Assembly (NCBI RefSeq): GCF_000742135.1
Contig: NZ_KN046818.1
Location: 3,229,447 to 3,293,446 of the forward strand
DNA length: 64,000 nucleotides
Source of the DNA: Klebsiella pneumoniae
GTDB lineage: Bacteria > Pseudomonadota > Gammaproteobacteria > Enterobacterales > Enterobacteriaceae
Reading direction: 5' to 3'
Below, piece after piece: positions 39,376 to 50,785 of this stretch. The notes below the pieces were generated by a model, which was given only the letters and a program-made list of their open reading frames with translations, was not told where the DNA came from and did not search any database. A program made the position numbers and the translations under genes. Every line of letters starts with the position of its first letter. Position 1 is the first letter of the stretch.

Positions 39376-40863
39376 ATGCAATACATCAAAATCCATTCGC
39401 AGGATAACGTCGCGGTCGCGCTGACGGATATCGCTGCCGGTAGCGTGGTGACGATTGATAATGACTCGGTCACCCTCGGCCAGGATATCGTTCGCGGCCA
39501 CAAGTTTGCACTGCGCGCTATCGCGAAAGGGGAAAACGTCGTTAAGTACGGGTTGCCGATTGGCCATGCGCTGGCGGATATCGCGCCGGGAGAGCATGTT
39601 CATGCGCACAATACGCGCACCAATCTCAGCGACCTTGACGCGTATCGCTATCAACCGGACCTGGTTGCCCAACCGCCACAGCCTGCGGATCGCGAAGTGC
39701 AGATTTATCGTCGCGCCAACGGTGACGTCGGCGTGCGCAATGAGCTGTGGATCCTGCCGACCGTCGGCTGCGTCAACGCGATGGCCAGACAAATGCAGAA
39801 CCGTTTCCTGAAAGAGACGTATGGCGCTGAGGATATCGATGGGGTACATCTCTTCAGCCACACCTATGGCTGCTCGCAGCTTGGGGACGACCATATCAAC
39901 ACTCGCACCATGCTGCAAAATATGGTTCGTCACCCGAACGCCGGGGCGGTGCTGGTGGTTGGCCTTGGCTGTGAAAACAACCAAGTGGAGGCCTTTCGCG
40001 AGACGCTGGGCGAGTTTGACCCGCAGCGCGTGCACTTTATGGTTTGCCAGCATCAGGACGATGAAGTGGAGGCGGGGGTTGAGCATCTGCATCAGCTGTA
40101 TGAAGTGATGCGTCAGGATAAACGCCAGCCGGGCAAGCTCAGCGAGCTGAAGTTTGGCCTCGAGTGCGGGGGATCGGACGGCCTGTCGGGCATTACCGCT
40201 AATCCGATGCTGGGCCGCTTCTCAGACTATGTGATCGCCAACGGCGGCACTACCGTGCTGACCGAAGTGCCGGAGATGTTCGGCGCTGAACAGTTGCTGA
40301 TGAGCCACTGCCGCGACGAAGCGACCTTCGACAAGCTGGTGACCATGGTCAATGACTTTAAGCAGTACTTTATTGCTCACGACCAGCCTATTTACGAAAA
40401 CCCCTCGCCGGGTAATAAGGCCGGAGGGATCACTACCCTCGAAGATAAGTCGCTGGGCTGTACTCAGAAAGCGGGCTCCAGCCAGGTGGTGGATGTTCTG
40501 CGCTACGGCGAGCGCCTGAAGGTTCATGGTCTGAATTTACTGAGCGCGCCGGGCAACGACGCGGTCGCCACCAGCGCGCTGGCCGGCGCCGGCTGCCATA
40601 TGGTGCTGTTCAGCACCGGTCGCGGCACGCCGTACGGCGGCTTTGTGCCAACGGTGAAGATCGCCACCAATAGCGAGCTGGCGGCGAAGAAAAAGCACTG
40701 GATCGACTTTGATGCCGGGCAGCTGCTCCACGGCAAAACGATGCCGCAGCTGCTGGAAGAGTTTGTGGATGCCATTGTAGCCTTCGCCAACGGTAAACCG
40801 ACCTGTAATGAGCAGAATGACTTCCGCGAGCTGGCCATCTTTAAAAGCGGTGTTACCCTGTAA
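39376..40863 (+). CDS. uxaA: UxaA, altronate dehydratase
   Basis: A 495-residue dehydratase, the length of E. coli UxaA. The N-terminal SAF domain covers about 5-90; HTYGCSQLGDDH, GLGCENNQVEAF, LECGGSDGLSGITANP and NPSPGNKAGGIT are family blocks. It dehydrates altronate to 2-keto-3-deoxygluconate (Fe/Mn-dependent). UxaB (tagaturonate reductase) is not in the window, as in E. coli where it lies elsewhere. A strong terminator follows. Confidence 0.97.
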   Translation: MQYIKIHSQDNVAVALTDIAAGSVVTIDNDSVTLGQDIVRGHKFALRAIAKGENVVKYGLPIGHALADIAPGEHVHAHNTRTNLSDLDAYRYQPDLVAQPPQPADREVQIYRRANGDVGVRNELWILPTVGCVNAMARQMQNRFLKETYGAEDIDGVHLFSHTYGCSQLGDDHINTRTMLQNMVRHPNAGAVLVVGLGCENNQVEAFRETLGEFDPQRVHFMVCQHQDDEVEAGVEHLHQLYEVMRQDKRQPGKLSELKFGLECGGSDGLSGITANPMLGRFSDYVIANGGTTVLTEVPEMFGAEQLLMSHCRDEATFDKLVTMVNDFKQYFIAHDQPIYENPSPGNKAGGITTLEDKSLGCTQKAGSSQVVDVLRYGERLKVHGLNLLSAPGNDAVATSALAGAGCHMVLFSTGRGTPYGGFVPTVKIATNSELAAKKKHWIDFDAGQLLHGKTMPQLLEEFVDAIVAFANGKPTCNEQNDFRELAIFKSGVTL

Positions 40864-40940
40864 AGGCGTATTTGCGTTGGCGCCCAGAGGCTTGGTTTGT
40901 GTATCGGCCTGATAGCGTAGCGCCATCGGGCTCGTAACAG

Positions 40941-40976
40941 CGGCGTTTCAGCCAGTGAAGCGCCGTTTGTTTTTTT
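40941..40976 (+). terminator. uxaCA terminator
   Basis: CGGCGTTTCA pairs with TGAAGCGCCG, followed by TTTGTTTTTTT. A strong intrinsic terminator 78 bases after uxaA, ending 17 bases before ygjV. Confidence 0.93.
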
Positions 40977-40992
40977 CAGTCAGGGAGCTTAC

Positions 40993-41547
40993 ATGACCGC
41001 GTATTGGCTGGCCCAGGGGGTCGGCGTCATCGCCTTTCTTATCGGCATTACCACCTTTATCAACCGCGATGAACGCCGTTTCAGGCTACAGCTGGCGGTC
41101 TATAGCGCTATTATCGGCGTTCATTTTTTCCTGATGGGCGCCGGGCCGGCTGGAATGAGCGCCGGGCTCAATGCGCTTCGCACGGTCATTTCCTTACGCA
41201 CCCGTAGTCTGTGGGTGATGACAGTCTTTATCCTCCTGACGTTGATTCTCGGCCTGGGTAAACTGCAGCATGCCATGGAGCTGCTGCCGATCATTGGCAC
41301 CGTCGCCAGCACCTGGGCGCTGTTTCGCTGCAAAGGGCTAACCGTCCGCTGCGTGATGTGGTGCTCCACCGCCTGCTGGGTCACGCATAATCTGTGGTTG
41401 GGTTCCATTGGCGGGACGCTGATAGAAGGCAGTTTCCTGATCGTCAACGGGCTGAACATCATTCGCTTCCGCCGGATGCAAAAGCGCGGTATCGATCCGT
41501 TTAAGGTTGAAAACGCAGTACAGGAAGAGAGCCCCTCCGCCCGATAG
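40993..41547 (+). CDS. ygjV: YgjV, inner-membrane protein (YgjV/ImpMab family)
   Basis: A 184-residue protein with five or six predicted membrane helices, starting MTAYWLAQGVGVIAFLIGITTF and ending in a charged tail (RFRRMQKRGIDPFKVENAVQEE). It matches E. coli YgjV (183) in length, sequence and position after uxaA. GGAG precedes ATG. Function unknown. Confidence 0.93.
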   Translation: MTAYWLAQGVGVIAFLIGITTFINRDERRFRLQLAVYSAIIGVHFFLMGAGPAGMSAGLNALRTVISLRTRSLWVMTVFILLTLILGLGKLQHAMELLPIIGTVASTWALFRCKGLTVRCVMWCSTACWVTHNLWLGSIGGTLIEGSFLIVNGLNIIRFRRMQKRGIDPFKVENAVQEESPSAR

Positions 41548-41555
41548 CGGAGGGG
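41532..41555. terminator. Hairpin between ygjV and sstT
   Basis: CCCCTCCGC pairs with GCGGAGGGG. The stem includes the last codons and stop of ygjV and ends eight bases before the sstT stop, so it can serve both convergent genes. No T-run. Confidence 0.7.
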
Positions 41556-41562
41556 AAAGGCG

Positions 41563-42810
41563 TTATCCGCGCAGGGCGTTTTTCGCCAGCTGGTCGTCTT
41601 CCGCCATGCAGGCCGCGGCGGTAAACAGGGCGTCGGTGGAGGAGTTCAGCGCGGTTTCGCAGGAGTCCTGCAGCACGCCGATAATAAAGCCAACGGCAAC
41701 CACTTGCATCGCCACATCGTTCGGGATCCCAAACATATTACAGGCCAGCGGGATCAGCAGCAGCGAGCCGCCCGCCACGCCGGAGGCGCCGCAGGCGCAC
41801 AGCGAAGCGACCACGCTCAGCAGCAGCGCCGTCGGCAGATCCACCGGAATATTCAGCGTATGCACCGCCGCCAGCGTCAGCACGGTGATGGTGATTGCCG
41901 CGCCTGCCATATTGATGGTCGCCCCCAGTGGAATAGAGACCGAATAGGTATCGCGATCCAGATTCAGCTTCTCGCACAGCGCCATATTCACTGGAATGTT
42001 GGCGGCGGAACTGCGGGTGAAGAACGCGTAAACGCCGCTTTCGCGCAGGCAGGTGAGCACCAGCGGATAGGGGTTGCGGCGGATCTTCCAGAACACCAGC
42101 AGCGGGTTAATCACCAGCGCTACCAGCAGCATACAGCCCACCAGCACCAGCAGCAGCTGGGCATAGCCCCACAGGGTCTCGAAACCGGTGGTCGCCAGGG
42201 TGGAAGATACCAGGCCGAAGATCCCCAGCGGCGCAAAGCGGATCACCACTTTAACGATAAAGGTCACCGCGTGGGAGACGTCGTTGATCAGGTTTTTGGT
42301 GGTGTCGTTACCATGACGCAGGGCGAAGCCAAGCCCCACCGCCCACACCAGAATGCCGATATAGTTGGCGTTCAGCAGAGCGTCGATCGGGTTGGACACC
42401 ATGCTCATCAGCAGGCCGCGCAGCACCTCAACAATCCCCGACGGCGGCGTGATGCTGTCGGCGGCGGTGGTTAAGTGCAGGGTCGAGGGAAAGAGAAAAC
42501 TGAACAACACCGCGGTCAGCGCCGCGCTAAAGGTGCCCAGCAGATAGAGAAACAGAATGGGGCGTATACTGGTTTTTTGTCCGTGCTGATGGTTGGCGAT
42601 CGAGGCCATGACAAGCATCAATACCAGCACCGGCGCTACCGCTTTTAACGCGCCGACGAACAGGGTCCCCAGCAGACCGACGGCGATAGCCGCAGGCTTA
42701 GAGACCAGCGCCAACAGTACGCCAAGCACCAGGCCGATTAAAATTTGTTTCACCAGGCTGCCTTGCGCCAGGCGGGAGAGCCACCCTGATGAGGGAGTGC
42801 GTGTTGTCAT
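41563..42810 (-). CDS. sstT: SstT, Na+/serine-threonine symporter
   Basis: A 415-residue dicarboxylate/amino acid:cation symporter (DAACS), one residue longer than E. coli SstT. The serine-rich re-entrant loop [19 protein letters not shown] and the [13 protein letters not shown] block are the substrate and sodium sites. It imports serine and threonine with sodium. The C-terminus ends QLAKNALRG. It has a 266-base upstream gap before alx. Confidence 0.96.
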   Translation of the reverse strand: MTTRTPSSGWLSRLAQGSLVKQILIGLVLGVLLALVSKPAAIAVGLLGTLFVGALKAVAPVLVLMLVMASIANHQHGQKTSIRPILFLYLLGTFSAALTAVLFSFLFPSTLHLTTAADSITPPSGIVEVLRGLLMSMVSNPIDALLNANYIGILVWAVGLGFALRHGNDTTKNLINDVSHAVTFIVKVVIRFAPLGIFGLVSSTLATTGFETLWGYAQLLLVLVGCMLLVALVINPLLVFWKIRRNPYPLVLTCLRESGVYAFFTRSSAANIPVNMALCEKLNLDRDTYSVSIPLGATINMAGAAITITVLTLAAVHTLNIPVDLPTALLLSVVASLCACGASGVAGGSLLLIPLACNMFGIPNDVAMQVVAVGFIIGVLQDSCETALNSSTDALFTAAACMAEDDQLAKNALRG

Positions 42811-43036
42811 AATTCATTCCTTCCAGTGATGTAGCAAGCCATCCCAGCCACGTATTATTTTTTACGTTTATGTCAGGATGTAAGTAGATGTTTGCATAGT
42901 CGAGTATACGGAAAGAAAGACTGGCGGGAAGCGTAAAATGCTGTGATTTTAATATGGATCTTATTTTTTAACTGCGTAGTAACATAATTGTGACATGAGC
43001 AGGTATTCTCGTTACGAGAACGTCTGCTATAGCTGA

Positions 43037-43071
43037 TTACCGCGCCGCCAGCGAGGGCCGACGGCGCGGTA
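43037..43071 (-). terminator. Hairpin after alx
   Basis: ACCGCGCCG and CGGCGCGGT pair around a 15-base loop six bases downstream of the alx stop. There is no clear T-run on the minus strand, so it is a probable but not certain terminator. Confidence 0.65.
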
Positions 43072-43076
43072 GCAGA

Positions 43077-44048
43077 TTACTCTGGCAGTTTGCGCTGCTT
43101 GTCGTGCTGCCTGTTGACCCAGGCGTTAATCAGCAGCGTGACGGCCAGGATGCCGCCCACCACGCCCAGCGAGATGGCAACCGGGATATGGTAGAAGTCG
43201 ACGATCAGCATCTTCACGCCAATAAACACCAGGATCACCGACAGACCGTATTTGAGCATCGAGAAGCGCTCAGCGACCCCCGCCAGCAGGAAGTACATGG
43301 CGCGCAGGCCGAGGATGGCGAACAGGTTCGAGGTCAGCACGATAAACGGATCGGTGGTGACCGCGAAGATTGCCGGGATACTGTCGACGGCGAAAATCAC
43401 GTCGCTCAGTTCCACCAGAATCAGCACCAGCAGCAGCGGGGTGGCGAACAGCACCCCGTTTTTACGGGTGAAGAAGCGCTCGCTCTCGATTTTATCGGTC
43501 ATCCGCAGATGGCTGCGGATCCAGCGCACCAGCGGCTTATCGCCGATGCCGGAGTCGTCCTCCTTCGCCAGCGCCATCTTCACGCCGGTAAACAGCAGGA
43601 AGGCGCCAAAGACGTACAGCAGCCAGTCGAACTGCGAAATCAGCCAGCTGCCGGCGAAGATCATAATGGTACGCAGAACGATCGCGCCCAGTACGCCATA
43701 CACCAACACCCGGCGCTGCAGAGCAGGCGGTACGGCGAAATAGCTGAACAGCATCAACCAGACGAAGACGTTATCGACCGCCAGCGCTTTTTCAATCAGA
43801 TAACCGGTGAGGAAGGCTAAGGCCTGCGGATCGGCGACGGCCCGGCCCTGGGTTTGCACCAGATACCACCAGAAGGCGGCGTTGAACAGCAGAGAAAGCG
43901 TGACCCAGAGGATTGACCAGCCAGCGGCCTGCTTCATGGTCATGCTATGCGAACCGCGTCGTCCCTGAAGCAGCAGGTCGATTGCCAACATGATCGCGAC
44001 AACGACAGCGAATCCACCCCATAGCAACGGCGTGCCGACAGTATTCAT
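43077..44048 (-). CDS. alx: Alx, TerC-family membrane protein
   Basis: A 323-residue TerC-family protein (E. coli Alx 321) with seven to nine predicted helices. [17 protein letters not shown] and [19 protein letters not shown] carry the paired acidic DN and DS motifs of TerC proteins, thought to bind metal. E. coli Alx is induced at high pH and by manganese and is implicated in Mn export. ATG 44048 (MNTVGT) is used; an in-frame ATG at 44072 lies in the leader terminator. The leader is a structured RNA. Confidence 0.94.
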   Translation of the reverse strand: MNTVGTPLLWGGFAVVVAIMLAIDLLLQGRRGSHSMTMKQAAGWSILWVTLSLLFNAAFWWYLVQTQGRAVADPQALAFLTGYLIEKALAVDNVFVWLMLFSYFAVPPALQRRVLVYGVLGAIVLRTIMIFAGSWLISQFDWLLYVFGAFLLFTGVKMALAKEDDSGIGDKPLVRWIRSHLRMTDKIESERFFTRKNGVLFATPLLLVLILVELSDVIFAVDSIPAIFAVTTDPFIVLTSNLFAILGLRAMYFLLAGVAERFSMLKYGLSVILVFIGVKMLIVDFYHIPVAISLGVVGGILAVTLLINAWVNRQHDKQRKLPE

Positions 44049-44062
44049 TTGATATTCCTTAC

Positions 44063-44262
44063 ATAAAAACAAAACGGCTGACGTCGGAAGACGGCAGCCG
44101 CTGCGCTTTTATGCATAGACCTCGCCTTCCGGCAAGGTCTCACTTACAACAACCAAAGTACATCGCGATGGGCTTTGGTTATTGCCCGGCGACCGGATGC
44201 GGTATTGCACGCATCGTAATGACGATCAACCGGCAAGGAAGTTACTCCCCTTTGCACGTAAC
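44063..44262 (-). ncRNA. yybP-ykoY-type (PRE/manganese) riboswitch leader of alx
   Basis: On the minus strand the leader begins near AAAGGGGAGTAACTTCC (about 44254-44238), the hallmark 5' block of the yybP-ykoY motif, and runs through several stems to a terminator-like hairpin (44074-44101, GGCTGCCGTC with GACGTCAGCC) followed by TTTTGTTTTT, 15 bases before the alx ATG. In E. coli the same leader responds to alkaline pH and Mn2+. Boundaries are approximate. Confidence 0.88.
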
Positions 44263-44319
44263 AAAATATGTCACAGGGCGGTTTTCGTCAATGGCGGCCG
44301 GTCGGGCCTTTACACTCTT

Positions 44320-45309
44320 TTACGCCAGCGGCTGCGTATCGGCCGGGAAGATCACCCCGGTCTGGCGACGAATTTCGCTGGACAGTTTGGCGGTGATCCG
44401 GCTCACCGCCAGGCCCGGATGATCCACATCCTGTGTCTCCACCAGCCGCGCAAAGGTCTCCGCCTCATACAGCATGGTATTAATGTGCTGGGGCTGCGTC
44501 AGGTCCTGGGCTTTACCGCCGCGCGGCACAAACGCCAGCTTCTGACATTCGGAGATTTTTTCGATCACTAACGCGCCATCTTCGCCCTGAATTTCACTGG
44601 GGATCGCGGAATCGCTAACTTTGGAGTGATGCAGCGTCACGTCGAAGTCGCCATAGCTCAGCACCACGGTGCCCTGGGCGTCTACGCCGCTGTCCAGCAG
44701 GCTGGCGGTGGCAAGAACGGCCCGTGGCTCGCCCCACAGCGCCACAGCGGACGCCAGGCAATAGAAGCCGATATCCATAATCGAACCGTTAGAGAACGCC
44801 GGGTTAAAGGTGTTGGGGTTTTCGCCGTCAAGGTAGCGCTGATAGCGCGAGGAGTACTGACAGTAGTTGATAAAGGCTTTGCGTAGTTTGCCCACTTTAG
44901 CGAGCGTTTCTTTCAGTAGGAGAAAGTTAGGCAGACTGGCGGTTTTAAAGGCTTCAAACAGCACCACGTTATTTTCTTTCGCCAGCGCTATCGCCGCCTC
45001 GACTTCCTGCAGGTTCGACGCCAGCGGCTTTTCGCAAATGACGTGCTTCTTATGGCTCAGGAACAGCCGGGTCTGCGGAAAGTGCAGCGAGTTCGGGCTG
45101 GCAATATAGACCGCGTCAACGTCAGGGCTCTGTGCCAGTTCATCGAGCGAGGTAAACAGATGCTCGACCGGATAGTCTTTGGCGAAGGCTTGCGCCTGTT
45201 CGAGGCTGCGGGAGTAGATGGCGGTAAGTTTATATTTGCCGGTTTCATGGGCGGCATCGACAAACTGCTTGGTGATCCAGTTTGTGCCAACAACTGCGAA
45301 ACGTATCAT
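44320..45309 (-). CDS. ygjR: YgjR, Gfo/Idh/MocA-family oxidoreductase
   Basis: A 329-residue NAD(P)-dependent dehydrogenase-like protein. The N-terminal Rossmann domain is 1-120 (IRFAVVGTNWITKQF with GxxxxxxxF variant of the nucleotide motif); ICEKPLASNLQEVEAA carries the family EKP lysine. The C-terminal domain has the FSNGSIMDIGFY block. E. coli YgjR has the same length. Substrate unknown. The E. coli gene ygjQ, normally next to it, is absent. Confidence 0.92.
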   Translation of the reverse strand: MIRFAVVGTNWITKQFVDAAHETGKYKLTAIYSRSLEQAQAFAKDYPVEHLFTSLDELAQSPDVDAVYIASPNSLHFPQTRLFLSHKKHVICEKPLASNLQEVEAAIALAKENNVVLFEAFKTASLPNFLLLKETLAKVGKLRKAFINYCQYSSRYQRYLDGENPNTFNPAFSNGSIMDIGFYCLASAVALWGEPRAVLATASLLDSGVDAQGTVVLSYGDFDVTLHHSKVSDSAIPSEIQGEDGALVIEKISECQKLAFVPRGGKAQDLTQPQHINTMLYEAETFARLVETQDVDHPGLAVSRITAKLSSEIRRQTGVIFPADTQPLA

Positions 45310-45382
45310 AAACGTTGACGAACTCCGTTAAAGGGAACCTGCCGCCACTCTATCATGCCGTCATGACAAAACCAGTGCGTCA

Positions 45383-45883
45383 CTACGCAGAACGATTTAA
45401 CGAAAGGTGCGTCAGCCACAGGCGGGTGTCGAACTCCAGCTGGTGGTACTGCGGCTCCATATGGCAGCACAGCTGATAGAAAGCCTTGTTGTGATCCTTC
45501 TCTTTCAGATGCGCCAGTTCATGAACCACGATCATCCGCAGAAAGGCTTCCGGCGCGTCGCGAAATACCGTCGCCACGCGAATTTCCGCTTTAGCTTTCA
45601 GCTTACCGCCCTGCACGCGGGAAATGGCGGTATGCAGGCCGAGCGCATTGTTCAGCACGTGGATCTTACTGTCATACATCACTTTGTTGATCGGCGCCGC
45701 GCCGCGCAGAAAGCGGTTTTTCAAGTCCTGGGTGTACTGATACAGCGCTTTATCGCTGTTAACGTCGTGCCCTTGCGGATAGCGCTTTTGCAGCACCTCG
45801 CCGAGGCGGCCTTGCTCGATTAACGTGGTCACCTGCGCCAGCAGCGATTCAGGATAGCCCTGTAAATAAATGAGTTTTGTCAT
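45383..45883 (-). CDS. ygjP: YgjP, putative metal-dependent hydrolase (UTP-binding/M48-like)
   Basis: A 166-residue WLM/DUF45 family protein. VVHELAHLKEKDHNKAFYQL contains HExxH with a third zinc ligand (HxxxFY) as in minigluzincins. It matches E. coli YgjP (167) in sequence and locus. The family is annotated as a zinc-dependent hydrolase; the substrate is unsettled. It ends 73 bases before ygjR's start on the same strand. Confidence 0.9.
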   Translation of the reverse strand: MTKLIYLQGYPESLLAQVTTLIEQGRLGEVLQKRYPQGHDVNSDKALYQYTQDLKNRFLRGAAPINKVMYDSKIHVLNNALGLHTAISRVQGGKLKAKAEIRVATVFRDAPEAFLRMIVVHELAHLKEKDHNKAFYQLCCHMEPQYHQLEFDTRLWLTHLSLNRSA

Positions 45884-45902
45884 CGTCTTATCATTATGTC
45901 TG

Positions 45903-46505
45903 TCAGGAGGGCAGTTCAGCCACGGTCATGGTAAAGACCAGCGGCGCGGTACCCTCATTGCGGTAACCGTGCTCTATTTCGGTGCGGGCCACCGCCGATT
46001 CCCCGGCCGCCACCGTGCGGCAGGTCTCGCCAAGCGTCAGCGTCAGCGCGCCAGCTTCCACGTGCAGCAGCTCGAAGGTTGTTGCCGGGTGGCCGGGCGA
46101 GGTAAAGGCTTCGCCGGGCTGCATCTCCCAGCGCCACAGCTCAATCATATTCGGCCCGGCGGTGCCGGCGAGGAGCCTGGCGCTGCCCCCCAGCGGGCCT
46201 TGCCAGAGGGTGGGGATCTGCTCGGCGGGAATAATATGCAACGCGGGTTCGCTTGCCACATTGACAATATCCGCTACCGATACGCCCAGCGCGGCGGCGA
46301 GTTTGCAGAGGATCGCAATGCTGGGATTGGCGGCCTCTTTTTCCATCTCGACCAGCATACCTTTGCTGATGCTGGCCCGGCGCGACAGCTCGTCCAGCGA
46401 CATTTTTTTCGCTTTACGGTAGGCCTTCAGCCGCGTGGCGACGGCGCGACTTACCTGGTCGACATCAGATCCTGAATCGGTCGTTATATTGACTTTTACG
46501 TTCAT
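45903..46505 (-). CDS. XRE-family regulator with C-terminal cupin
   Basis: A 200-residue regulator. The N-terminal XRE helix-turn-helix covers about 22-76 (LKAYRKAKKMSLDELSRRASISKGMLVEMEKEAANPSIAILCKLAAALGVSVADIV); the C-terminal cupin, about 115-195, has the block SPGHPATTFELLHVEAGALTLTLGE. Such XRE-cupin proteins often repress a neighbouring catabolic or efflux gene. It is divergent from the B3/4-domain gene with a 43-base gap, and a direct repeat between them is a plausible operator. Effector unknown. Confidence 0.88.
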   Translation of the reverse strand: MNVKVNITTDSGSDVDQVSRAVATRLKAYRKAKKMSLDELSRRASISKGMLVEMEKEAANPSIAILCKLAAALGVSVADIVNVASEPALHIIPAEQIPTLWQGPLGGSARLLAGTAGPNMIELWRWEMQPGEAFTSPGHPATTFELLHVEAGALTLTLGETCRTVAAGESAVARTEIEHGYRNEGTAPLVFTMTVAELPS

Positions 46506-46533
46506 TGGTCACTATGATGAAACAAATTGGTCA
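46504..46533. promoter_or_regulatory. Direct repeat ATTGGTCA between the XRE-cupin and B3/4 genes
   Basis: ATTGGTCA occurs at 46504-46511 and again at 46526-46533, 22 bases apart start to start, so both copies face the same side of the helix. The pair fills the gap between the two divergent starts (46505 and 46549) and overlaps the first codon of the regulator gene. A candidate operator for the regulator. Confidence 0.55.
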
Positions 46534-46548
46534 TTACAGGATTATCGA

Positions 46549-47256
46549 ATGCGTAGCGTAACGCCGTCAATCGAATCTGCGGTCAGCCGCCTGGCGCCGG
46601 GCTTTCGGGCATTAAGTATTGTGGTGGAGAGCGCGCCGGTGGCCGATCCCGCCGTCGCGGAGCAGGCGCTGGCCGAGGCCTGCCTGGCGGTGCAGCAGGA
46701 TGATGTGCCCTGGGCGCAAGCGCACCTGGCGGCATGGGATGAAGCGTTCAGCGCCTTCGGCGCGAAGGCGAAACGTACCCCCTGTTCGGCGCAGGCGCTG
46801 CGCAAGCGGGTGCTGAAAGAGGGGAGCCTGCCGGCCATCGATCCGGTGGTGGATATCTACAACGCGATCAGCATTCGCTATGCCGTCCCGGTCGGTGGGG
46901 AAAATCTGGCCGCCTACCGTGGCGAACCGCGGCTGGCCATTGCCCGCGGCGATGAGCCATTCGATACGCTAAAATCGGCAGAGCCGGTAGTGGAATATCC
47001 GGAGCCGGGCGAAGTCATCTGGCGGGATGATATAGGCGTAACCTGCCGACGCTGGAACTGGCGACAGGGCGTGCGCACCCGGCTGGACAGCGGCGCGCAG
47101 ACGATGTGGTTTATTCTCGAAAGCCTGCCGGCGATGCCGTTGTCGGCCCTGCATGAGGCGGGAGAGCGGCTGGTAGGTTATCTGCAGCAGCTGATGCCCG
47201 GCGCTCGCGCGTCGATAACGCTGCTGCGAGCCGATGACGAGGGCGATCTACGCTGA
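46549..47256 (+). CDS. Free-standing B3/4-domain protein (PheT editing-domain-like)
   Basis: A 235-residue protein resembling the B3/4 domain of phenylalanyl-tRNA synthetase beta. The block EGSLPAIDPVVDIYNAISIRYAVPVGGENL is the family signature; MRSVTPSIESAVSRLAPGFRALSIVVE is the N-terminus. In the synthetase this domain hydrolyses mischarged Tyr-tRNA(Phe). Solo proteins of this type exist widely but their role is poorly known; trans-editing is one possibility. ATG 46549 is chosen because upstream in-frame ATG (46435) lies inside the divergent regulator. Confidence 0.82.
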   Translation: MRSVTPSIESAVSRLAPGFRALSIVVESAPVADPAVAEQALAEACLAVQQDDVPWAQAHLAAWDEAFSAFGAKAKRTPCSAQALRKRVLKEGSLPAIDPVVDIYNAISIRYAVPVGGENLAAYRGEPRLAIARGDEPFDTLKSAEPVVEYPEPGEVIWRDDIGVTCRRWNWRQGVRTRLDSGAQTMWFILESLPAMPLSALHEAGERLVGYLQQLMPGARASITLLRADDEGDLR

Positions 47257-47341
47257 GCGGCGATGATCAGCGATCTCTCTTCAACTGGACAGGATTTGCG
47301 TATAAACTCGCGGGTTTTACTATTCCGGAGGCGGAGAGGCG

Positions 47342-48472
47342 ATGAGCCAGGCAGAGTTAAACGGTGAGTTATTCACATTAGAGCGGTTCCCACCTAACGC
47401 TGAAGAAGAAGCGCTTCAGGCATGGGAAGCGGCGGATGAATATCTGCTGCAACAGGTGAATGACGTCGACGGCCTGACGCTCATCTTCAACGACGGCTTC
47501 GGCGCGCTCGCCTGCGCGCTGGCGGAGCGCAACCCGGTCAGCATCAACGACTCCTTTATTTCCGAGCTGGCGACCCGCCACAACCTGCGGATGAACGGTA
47601 TCGATGAAGAGAGCGTGCGCTTTCAGGATAGCCTGAGCCCGCTACCGGCCGCGCCGGCGCTGGTGCTGATTAAGGTGCCAAAACAGCTGGCGCTGCTGGA
47701 ACAGCAGCTGCGCGCCCTGCGCGAAGTAGTTACGCCGGAAACCCGCATCATCGCCGCGGCGAAAGCCCGTGATGTGCACAACTCGACGCTGGCGCTGTTT
47801 GAAAAAATCCTCGGCACCACCACCACCTCGCTGGCGTGGAAAAAAGCGCGTCTGATCCACTGCGTTTTCACCGCTCCTGAGCTTGCCGATGCGCCGCAAA
47901 CCTACAGCTGGAAGCTGGACGGCACGCCGTGGACCATCCATAACCACGCCAACGTTTTTGCCCGCAGCGGGCTGGATATCGGCGCGCGTTTCTTCCTGCA
48001 GCATTTACCGTCTGATCTAGAAGGCGAGATCGCCGATCTCGGCTGCGGCAATGGGGTGATTGGCCTGCAGGCGCTGGCGCAGAACCCGAACGCGCGGGTC
48101 ATGTTTACCGATGAGTCGCACATGGCGGTGGCTTCCAGCCGGTTGAACGTCGAGCGCAATCTGCCGGACGATATCGCACGCTGTGAATTCATGGTCAACA
48201 ACTCGCTCTCCGGCATTGAGCCCGACCGCTTTACGGCGATCCTGTGTAATCCGCCGTTCCATCAGCAGCACGCCATTACCGACCATATCGCCTGGCAGAT
48301 GTTTAACGATGCCCGCCGCAGCCTGAAATACGGCGGCGAGCTGTACGTCGTCGGCAACCGCCACCTCGATTACTTCCGTAAGCTGAAGCGCGCGTTTGGT
48401 AATTGCACGACGATTGCGACGAACAATAAGTTTGTCATTTTGAAAGCAACCAAGGTGCGTAAGCAGCGCTGA
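47342..48472 (+). CDS. rlmG: RlmG, 23S rRNA (guanine1835-N2)-methyltransferase
   Basis: A 376-residue duplicated methyltransferase like RsmC (E. coli RlmG 378). The C-terminal catalytic half has [19 protein letters not shown] (SAM motif I) and [12 protein letters not shown] (the NPPF catalytic motif of N2-guanine methyltransferases); the N-terminal half is a degenerate copy. It methylates G1835 of 23S rRNA. Start ATG 47342 follows GGAGGCGGAGAGG. Confidence 0.96.
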   Translation: MSQAELNGELFTLERFPPNAEEEALQAWEAADEYLLQQVNDVDGLTLIFNDGFGALACALAERNPVSINDSFISELATRHNLRMNGIDEESVRFQDSLSPLPAAPALVLIKVPKQLALLEQQLRALREVVTPETRIIAAAKARDVHNSTLALFEKILGTTTTSLAWKKARLIHCVFTAPELADAPQTYSWKLDGTPWTIHNHANVFARSGLDIGARFFLQHLPSDLEGEIADLGCGNGVIGLQALAQNPNARVMFTDESHMAVASSRLNVERNLPDDIARCEFMVNNSLSGIEPDRFTAILCNPPFHQQHAITDHIAWQMFNDARRSLKYGGELYVVGNRHLDYFRKLKRAFGNCTTIATNNKFVILKATKVRKQR

Positions 48473-48488
48473 TTCTTGTCGCGGTTTC

Positions 48489-48575
48489 CCCCGGCTCGCG
48501 GCTGTCGCCTTAGCCGGGCTAGCGTGCGGGATTATCGTGGTAGCCCGGGGAAGGCGCATCGCGCCGCCCCCGGGA
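48489..48575. repeat. REP palindrome pair between rlmG and fadH
   Basis: Two GC-rich inverted repeats: CCCGGCTCGCG...CCTTAGCCGGG at 48489-48517 and TAGCCCGGGG...CCCCCGGG at 48541-48574. They lie between two convergent genes in typical BIME style. Confidence 0.8.
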
Positions 48576-48580
48576 CAGGG

Positions 48581-50644
<2,064 letters not shown>

Positions 50645-50739
50645 TTACTAATTTAGCCGTCGCGGAGAAAAAGGGAAAAGGGGAGTGCGGTGATTGTGAT
50701 GGGATTCAAAGAACGGCGAAGCGTTGCCCCACACCCCGG

Positions 50740-50760
50740 CCCTCTCCCAAAGGGAGAGGG
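50740..50760. repeat. CCCTCTCCC palindrome after lsrK
   Basis: CCCTCTCCC and GGGAGAGGG pair exactly with an AAA loop, 25 bases downstream of the lsrK stop. A near copy lies just beyond lsrG at 59338-59356. Probably a dispersed 3' hairpin. Confidence 0.8.
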
Positions 50761-50785
50761 GGGAAAGGCGGATCGGTACCGGTGG

